43,087 nucleotides of DNA, from the NCBI GenBank assembly GCA_016219105.1, contig JACRCI010000075.1:1-43087 (forward strand). The letters are read 5' to 3'. This document shows positions 40,221 to 43,087 of this stretch, piece after piece. A model generated the notes under the pieces. It was not told the origin of the DNA. It did no database searches and worked only from the letters and a program-made list of their open reading frames with translations. Every line of letters starts with the position of its first letter. Within the stretch, counting starts at the first letter, position 1. The position numbers and the translations under genes are program-made. The DNA is from Deltaproteobacteria bacterium (GTDB lineage Bacteria; Desulfobacterota; GWC2-55-46; DRQE01).

Positions 40221-40658
40221 TGATGATGCGCTCTCATGGATGACGCAACGCGGCTAACAACGTTAATAAGCGTAATAAAAACAAAACCGGACAAACCTGT
40301 GTGTTGACCGTTTACCCCGCGGCGTTGGATCTCAATCGCCGCTCCAGACGTAAACAGCCTTCAGCAGGCGCCGTCACCTGTTATTGTTATCGCTTAATTG
40401 TCCTGTAACTTGCCGGTATTTTTTCTGTTGGCAGGTTCCCGGTTGCTTATCACATGCCCGACTGCTGTTGTCAAATTTTCGACAGTTGCGGCACAGTCCA
40501 GGCGGCAACATGACAATTATAACCTAAAAAGTCCTTTATTCAAGTTTTTTTATGTCTTCCCGATATATTCATGCAACAACACGCAAGATTGCGGAATAAA
40601 CCCGCGGCTCGTGGCCCAACCCCAGGCTTACGCGGGGACAGGCCTCTGCCAACAATAT
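40221..40658. other. Divergent intergenic region before motA
   Basis: 438 bp between a leftward activator operon and rightward motAB. Frames here show no protein family. It holds the sigma-28-like motA promoter near its right end and must also contain the promoter of the activator gene, which I could not identify with confidence. Confidence 0.5.
40540..40566 (+). promoter_or_regulatory. Sigma-28 (FliA) promoter of motAB
   Basis: TCAAGTTT, 11 nt, CCCGATAT: 7 of 8 and 6 of 8 matches to TAAAGTTT-N11-GCCGATAA with exact spacing. It predicts a start near 40573, about 86 nt before the motA ATG. fliA is encoded in this window, so late expression of the stator genes makes sense. Confidence 0.6.
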
Positions 40659-41510
40659 ATGTTCATAATCATAGGCATAATCTTTGTTTTAGGTTCGATA
40701 GTCGGCGGTTATCTCATGGAGCATGGCAACCTCCATGTTCTCATGCAGCCGGCCGAACTCGTCATCATAGGCGGCTCCGCGGCCGGCTCGCTTTTCATCA
40801 TGGCCCCGCCCAAATGCCTTTTCAAGATATTCAAGGCCCTGCCGGCTGTGCTCGGCGGCTCGAAATATTCAAAGGACAGCTACCTGGAACTCCTGAGCCT
40901 TCTCTACGAGATGTTCTCAAACATCAGGAAGGAAGGGCTTCTGGCGATAGAAAAAGACATAGAGAGCCCGGACAAAAGCGCGCTTTTCAAAAAATACCCG
41001 AAGATACTCGCCAACCACCACGCGATGGATTTCCTGTGCGACAACATGAGGGTATTCGTCGTGGGCATAAAGCCGATGGAGTTCGATGAGATGATGACGC
41101 TTGAGCTCGAAACCCATCATACCGAACAGGCCACCACCCCGGGGCTGGTCACCAAGGTGGCCGACTCGCTGCCCGGCTTCGGCATAGTGGCCGCGGTCAT
41201 GGGCGTCGTCATAACCATGGGCAAGATGGCCGAGCCCCCGGAGGTCATCGGCCGCAGCGTGGCGTCCGCGCTCGTCGGGACGTTTCTCGGGATACTGCTC
41301 TCCTACGGGTTTGTCGGCCCGCTCGCAAACAACCTCGAGCACAAGGCGAACGAAGACTCGAAATACCTCGCTGCGATAAAGACCTCGCTCCTTGCCTTCG
41401 CAAACGACATGCCCCCGCAGATGGCCGTCGAGTTCGGAAGGAGGGTCCTGTATGAGGACGCAAAACCGTCCTTCAAGGAGCTCGAAGTCGCCGTCAAGAA
41501 GAAGAAATGA
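40659..41510 (+). CDS. motA: Flagellar stator protein MotA
   Basis: 283 residues from ATG 40659. It begins MFIIIGIIFVLGSIVGGYLMEHGNLHVLMQPAELVIIGG, aligned end to end with the known MotA N-terminus, so longer upstream frames are unlikely. Four membrane helices, the cytoplasmic charged loop, and the conserved ADSLPGFGIVAAVMGVVITM (TM3) and GTFLGILLSYGFVGPLA (TM4) blocks are present. With MotB it forms the ion channel that drives FliG. There is no clear ribosome site. motB overlaps its stop as ATGA. Confidence 0.95.
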   Translation: MFIIIGIIFVLGSIVGGYLMEHGNLHVLMQPAELVIIGGSAAGSLFIMAPPKCLFKIFKALPAVLGGSKYSKDSYLELLSLLYEMFSNIRKEGLLAIEKDIESPDKSALFKKYPKILANHHAMDFLCDNMRVFVVGIKPMEFDEMMTLELETHHTEQATTPGLVTKVADSLPGFGIVAAVMGVVITMGKMAEPPEVIGRSVASALVGTFLGILLSYGFVGPLANNLEHKANEDSKYLAAIKTSLLAFANDMPPQMAVEFGRRVLYEDAKPSFKELEVAVKKKK

Positions 41511-42262
41511 GCAAAAAAGACGCGCCGATAATAATAAAAAAGATAAAAAAGGCCGGCCACGGCGGACACCACGGGGGCGCGTGGAAGGTGGCTTACGCGG
41601 ACTTCGTCACCGCGATGATGGCGTTTTTCCTGGTCATGTGGCTCATAGCCACGCTCTCCATAGAGGGGAAAAAGAACGTCGGACAGTACTTCCGGAGCTA
41701 CACCATATTCAAGGGCACCGAGGCCGGAGGCGGACAGGGCATCTCGGTCCTTCAGGGGACGCCGGTGAACGTCAACAAGGAGGCCGGCGACATGAAGATT
41801 GGGGACGTCGTGCGCAACAAGCTCGTAACGGACCTGGGCAAGATCATCGAGCAAAGGCTGGACGAGCTTAAAAAACAGATACTCGTAATCAACGCCGATG
41901 AAGGGGTGCGCGTTGAGCTTGTTGAAAAGACCGGAAGCCCTATATTCGAACTCGGAAGGGCAACGCTCCTACCAAACGGCAATGAGGCGCTTAAGGTGCT
42001 GGCCGAGGGCCTGAACAGCGTCCCCAACGACATAACCATAGAGGGGCACACCGACAGCTACCAGTATCCGAGGGAGGATTACACGAACTGGGAGCTCGCG
42101 GCCGACAGGGCCAACGCGGCCCGGCGCGCGCTCATAAAAAACGGCCTCGACCCGGAAAGGATAAAAAAGGTGACGAGCTTTGCCGACGTCGTCCCGATAA
42201 GCGCCAACAACGCCTATGACCCGATAAACAGGAGGGTGAGCATACTGGTGGAGATGAAGTGA
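41507..42262 (+). CDS. motB: Flagellar stator protein MotB
   Basis: 251 residues. A basic, Gly/His-rich N-terminus is followed by one TM with the ion-carrying aspartate D32 (YADFVTAMMAFFLVMWL). A plug/linker region leads to the OmpA-like peptidoglycan-binding domain (ELGRATLLPNGNEAL; ITIEGHTDSY; NWELAADRANAARRALI; NRRVSILVEM). It anchors the stator to the wall. Residue patterns around D32 resemble proton-type MotB, but the ion cannot be fixed from this alone. Confidence 0.95.
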   Translation: MSKKDAPIIIKKIKKAGHGGHHGGAWKVAYADFVTAMMAFFLVMWLIATLSIEGKKNVGQYFRSYTIFKGTEAGGGQGISVLQGTPVNVNKEAGDMKIGDVVRNKLVTDLGKIIEQRLDELKKQILVINADEGVRVELVEKTGSPIFELGRATLLPNGNEALKVLAEGLNSVPNDITIEGHTDSYQYPREDYTNWELAADRANAARRALIKNGLDPERIKKVTSFADVVPISANNAYDPINRRVSILVEMK

Positions 42263-42369
42263 GGTTGCGTGAGTGGACCCGCCTTCCCGTTCAAAGGCAG
42301 GGCAGGGCTTTAGCCTTGCGTATATGAAGCAGACCCCGTATCAAGTCCTGCTTTTACCTGAATTTTCTT

Positions 42370-42394
42370 TGGTGCCGGAGGGGGGAGTCGAACC
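42370..42394 (-). other. tRNA 3'-end fragment, candidate attachment site
   Basis: On the minus strand the sequence is GGTTCGACTCC-CCC-CTCCGGC-ACCA: T loop, 3' half of the T stem, acceptor strand and encoded CCA. The 5' half of the tRNA is absent; the flanking bases cannot form the T stem. CTCCGGC fits a tRNA with GCCGGAG at its 5' end, such as several tRNA-Leu genes. This pattern is typical of the distal att copy left when an element integrates in a tRNA gene. Confidence 0.6.
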
Positions 42395-42441
42395 TTATAT
42401 GGTGACTCAACCTGTCATACGAGACTGATCTCACCCTTGCA

Positions 42442-43014
42442 TTATTTTTTCCTCCCGTTACAGATGAAAGAACCGACGACCCTGCCTTTCTCTATTCTGT
42501 AGACCATGTCGCCGACGCGCTTGAGGGTCCTGTCTGAAGAGGCGCCTTGAGAAGAACCCCCGCGAGGCAATGTTATTTCGGTCCCCGGGGTCAGGTTCTC
42601 GTACCGTCTGATGGCCCCGGTAAACCTGTCGAACTCCTGCGGTGTCATACCGCCGAGTTTCCTGTCGCGTGACATGCCTGTTTTCTTTGTTACGTATTGA
42701 ATGTATTTCTCGGTTGGGTTTTGGTTTGGCGGAGCATATTGCTCTATGGCTCCGGCGATGGTGCTGCTTTGGTATCTTCGTGTCTTTAAAAGTGAGGTCT
42801 GCGCTTTCCTGCCTGTTTCAATATCCGGGAAGACTGCCTTGCTTTTGTTACAGCCGATCGCGCCATGGCTTTCGGAAAATGAGCCGCAGACCAGATTCCC
42901 TGGATTGTTATTCCTCCAGGCGAGAGTCCCGTCTTTTTTTACTGTCACGCTGCTGTTCCCGGAATATACAACCGTCATTCCTCTGTTGGCCGAAGTTGAT
43001 TTTTTGTACGGCAT
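42442..43014 (-). CDS. Phage-like structural or lysis protein (WRNNNPGNL motif)
   Basis: 190 residues from ATG 43014, with GGAG 7 nt upstream. The core LAWRNNNPGNLV, then AIGCNKSKAVFPDIETGRKAQTSLL, and AGAIEQYAPPNQNPTEKYIQYV belongs to a family I know from phage or prophage structural and lysozyme-like proteins. The N-terminus is short and Ser/Thr-rich, and the C-terminus (MVYRIEKGRVVGSFICNGRKK) is variable. It is convergent with motB and AT-richer than the flagellar genes, consistent with transfer. It lies on the element side of the tRNA fragment. The biochemical function is uncertain. Confidence 0.65.
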   Translation of the reverse strand: MPYKKSTSANRGMTVVYSGNSSVTVKKDGTLAWRNNNPGNLVCGSFSESHGAIGCNKSKAVFPDIETGRKAQTSLLKTRRYQSSTIAGAIEQYAPPNQNPTEKYIQYVTKKTGMSRDRKLGGMTPQEFDRFTGAIRRYENLTPGTEITLPRGGSSQGASSDRTLKRVGDMVYRIEKGRVVGSFICNGRKK

Positions 43015-43062
43015 ACGATTTCTCCTTTTCTGGTTAAGGAAGGTCTGATTAATTCCCAGTCC

Positions 43063-43087
43063 CGTCATTGCGAGCGCAGCGAAGCAA
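43063..43087. repeat. Start of a widespread dispersed repeat
   Basis: CGTCATTGCGAGCGCAGCGAAGCAA, which reads as CGTCATTGCGAG and CGCAGCGAAGCAA halves, matches a repeat seen between genes in many bacterial genomes. It is cut by the window edge. Confidence 0.5.

Noticed and set aside
40420-40530. Sigma-54 promoter before motA (TTGGCAG ... GTTGC; CGGCACAG ... GGC)
   Set aside because: The spacing between GG and GC is wrong (13 nt or otherwise not 10), while the sigma-28 site downstream fits exactly.
40398-40658. N-terminal extension of MotA
   Set aside because: The frame is open upstream, but known MotA proteins begin exactly at MFIIIG, and the extension contains the sigma-28 promoter.
42370-42445. 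Complete tRNA gene
   Set aside because: Only the T loop to CCA end is present; no anticodon arm, D arm or matching 5' acceptor strand can be formed.

Overview
The window is an almost gapless flagellar and motility signalling locus from a GC-rich, diderm, polarly flagellated bacterium. The gene order (flgB-flgC-fliE-fliF-fliG-fliH-fliI-fliJ-motE-fliK-cheY-flgD-flgE, then fliL-fliM-fliN-fliO-fliP-fliQ-fliR-flhB-flhA-flhF-flhG-fliA) and sigma-54 control fit the former Deltaproteobacteria or Nitrospirota better than enterics. No rRNA or other phylogenetic marker is present, so the lineage is an inference.

Layout, mostly on the minus strand and so read from right to left. (1) 40659-42262 (+): motA-motB, behind a sigma-28-like promoter. 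(2) 40220-35046 (-): NtrC-type activator, CheR methyltransferase and a 968-residue hybrid histidine kinase, one tight operon. (3) 34429-35045: gene-free, mostly a MITE-like repeat block. (4) 34266-29518 (-): secreted TPR protein, soluble histidine kinase and second NtrC-type activator (FlrB/FlrC-like), behind a sigma-54 promoter. (5) 29397-18503 (-): basal body, MS ring, switch, export ATPase and hook genes, behind a second sigma-54 promoter and closed by a rho-independent terminator at 18431-18472. (6) 17969-1 (-): fliL to fliA (C ring, export gate, FlhF/FlhG number and placement control, sigma-28), continuing into three histidine kinases, a receiver, a receiver/HD-GYP protein and a HEAT-repeat protein cut by the window edge; a third sigma-54 promoter lies before fliL. 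(7) 42370-43087: a 25-bp tRNA 3'-end fragment followed by a phage-like gene, which looks like one end of an integrated element.

The logic is a standard class hierarchy. NtrC-type activators drive sigma-54 operons for basal body and hook, fliA is made inside the last sigma-54 operon, and FliA then reads the motAB promoter.

The most unusual feature is a dispersed family of 21-bp hairpin units: a 6-bp stem, 3-nt loop, 6-bp stem and a CAACCA/TGGTTG-like linker. Stems vary with compensatory changes (GCCGGC/GCCGGC, GCCGTC/GACGGC, GCCCGC/GCGGGC, GCCATC/GATGG). Because the unit is 7 codons long it sits inside at least nine coding sequences (fliO, fliN, fliK, flgC, a receiver domain, cheR, two kinases, the TPR protein) without shifting the frame, and it forms a five-copy tandem array directly behind the fliL promoter. 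A second notable point is that flhB is split by an in-frame TAG in the TM2-TM3 loop, at a position usually occupied by lysine.
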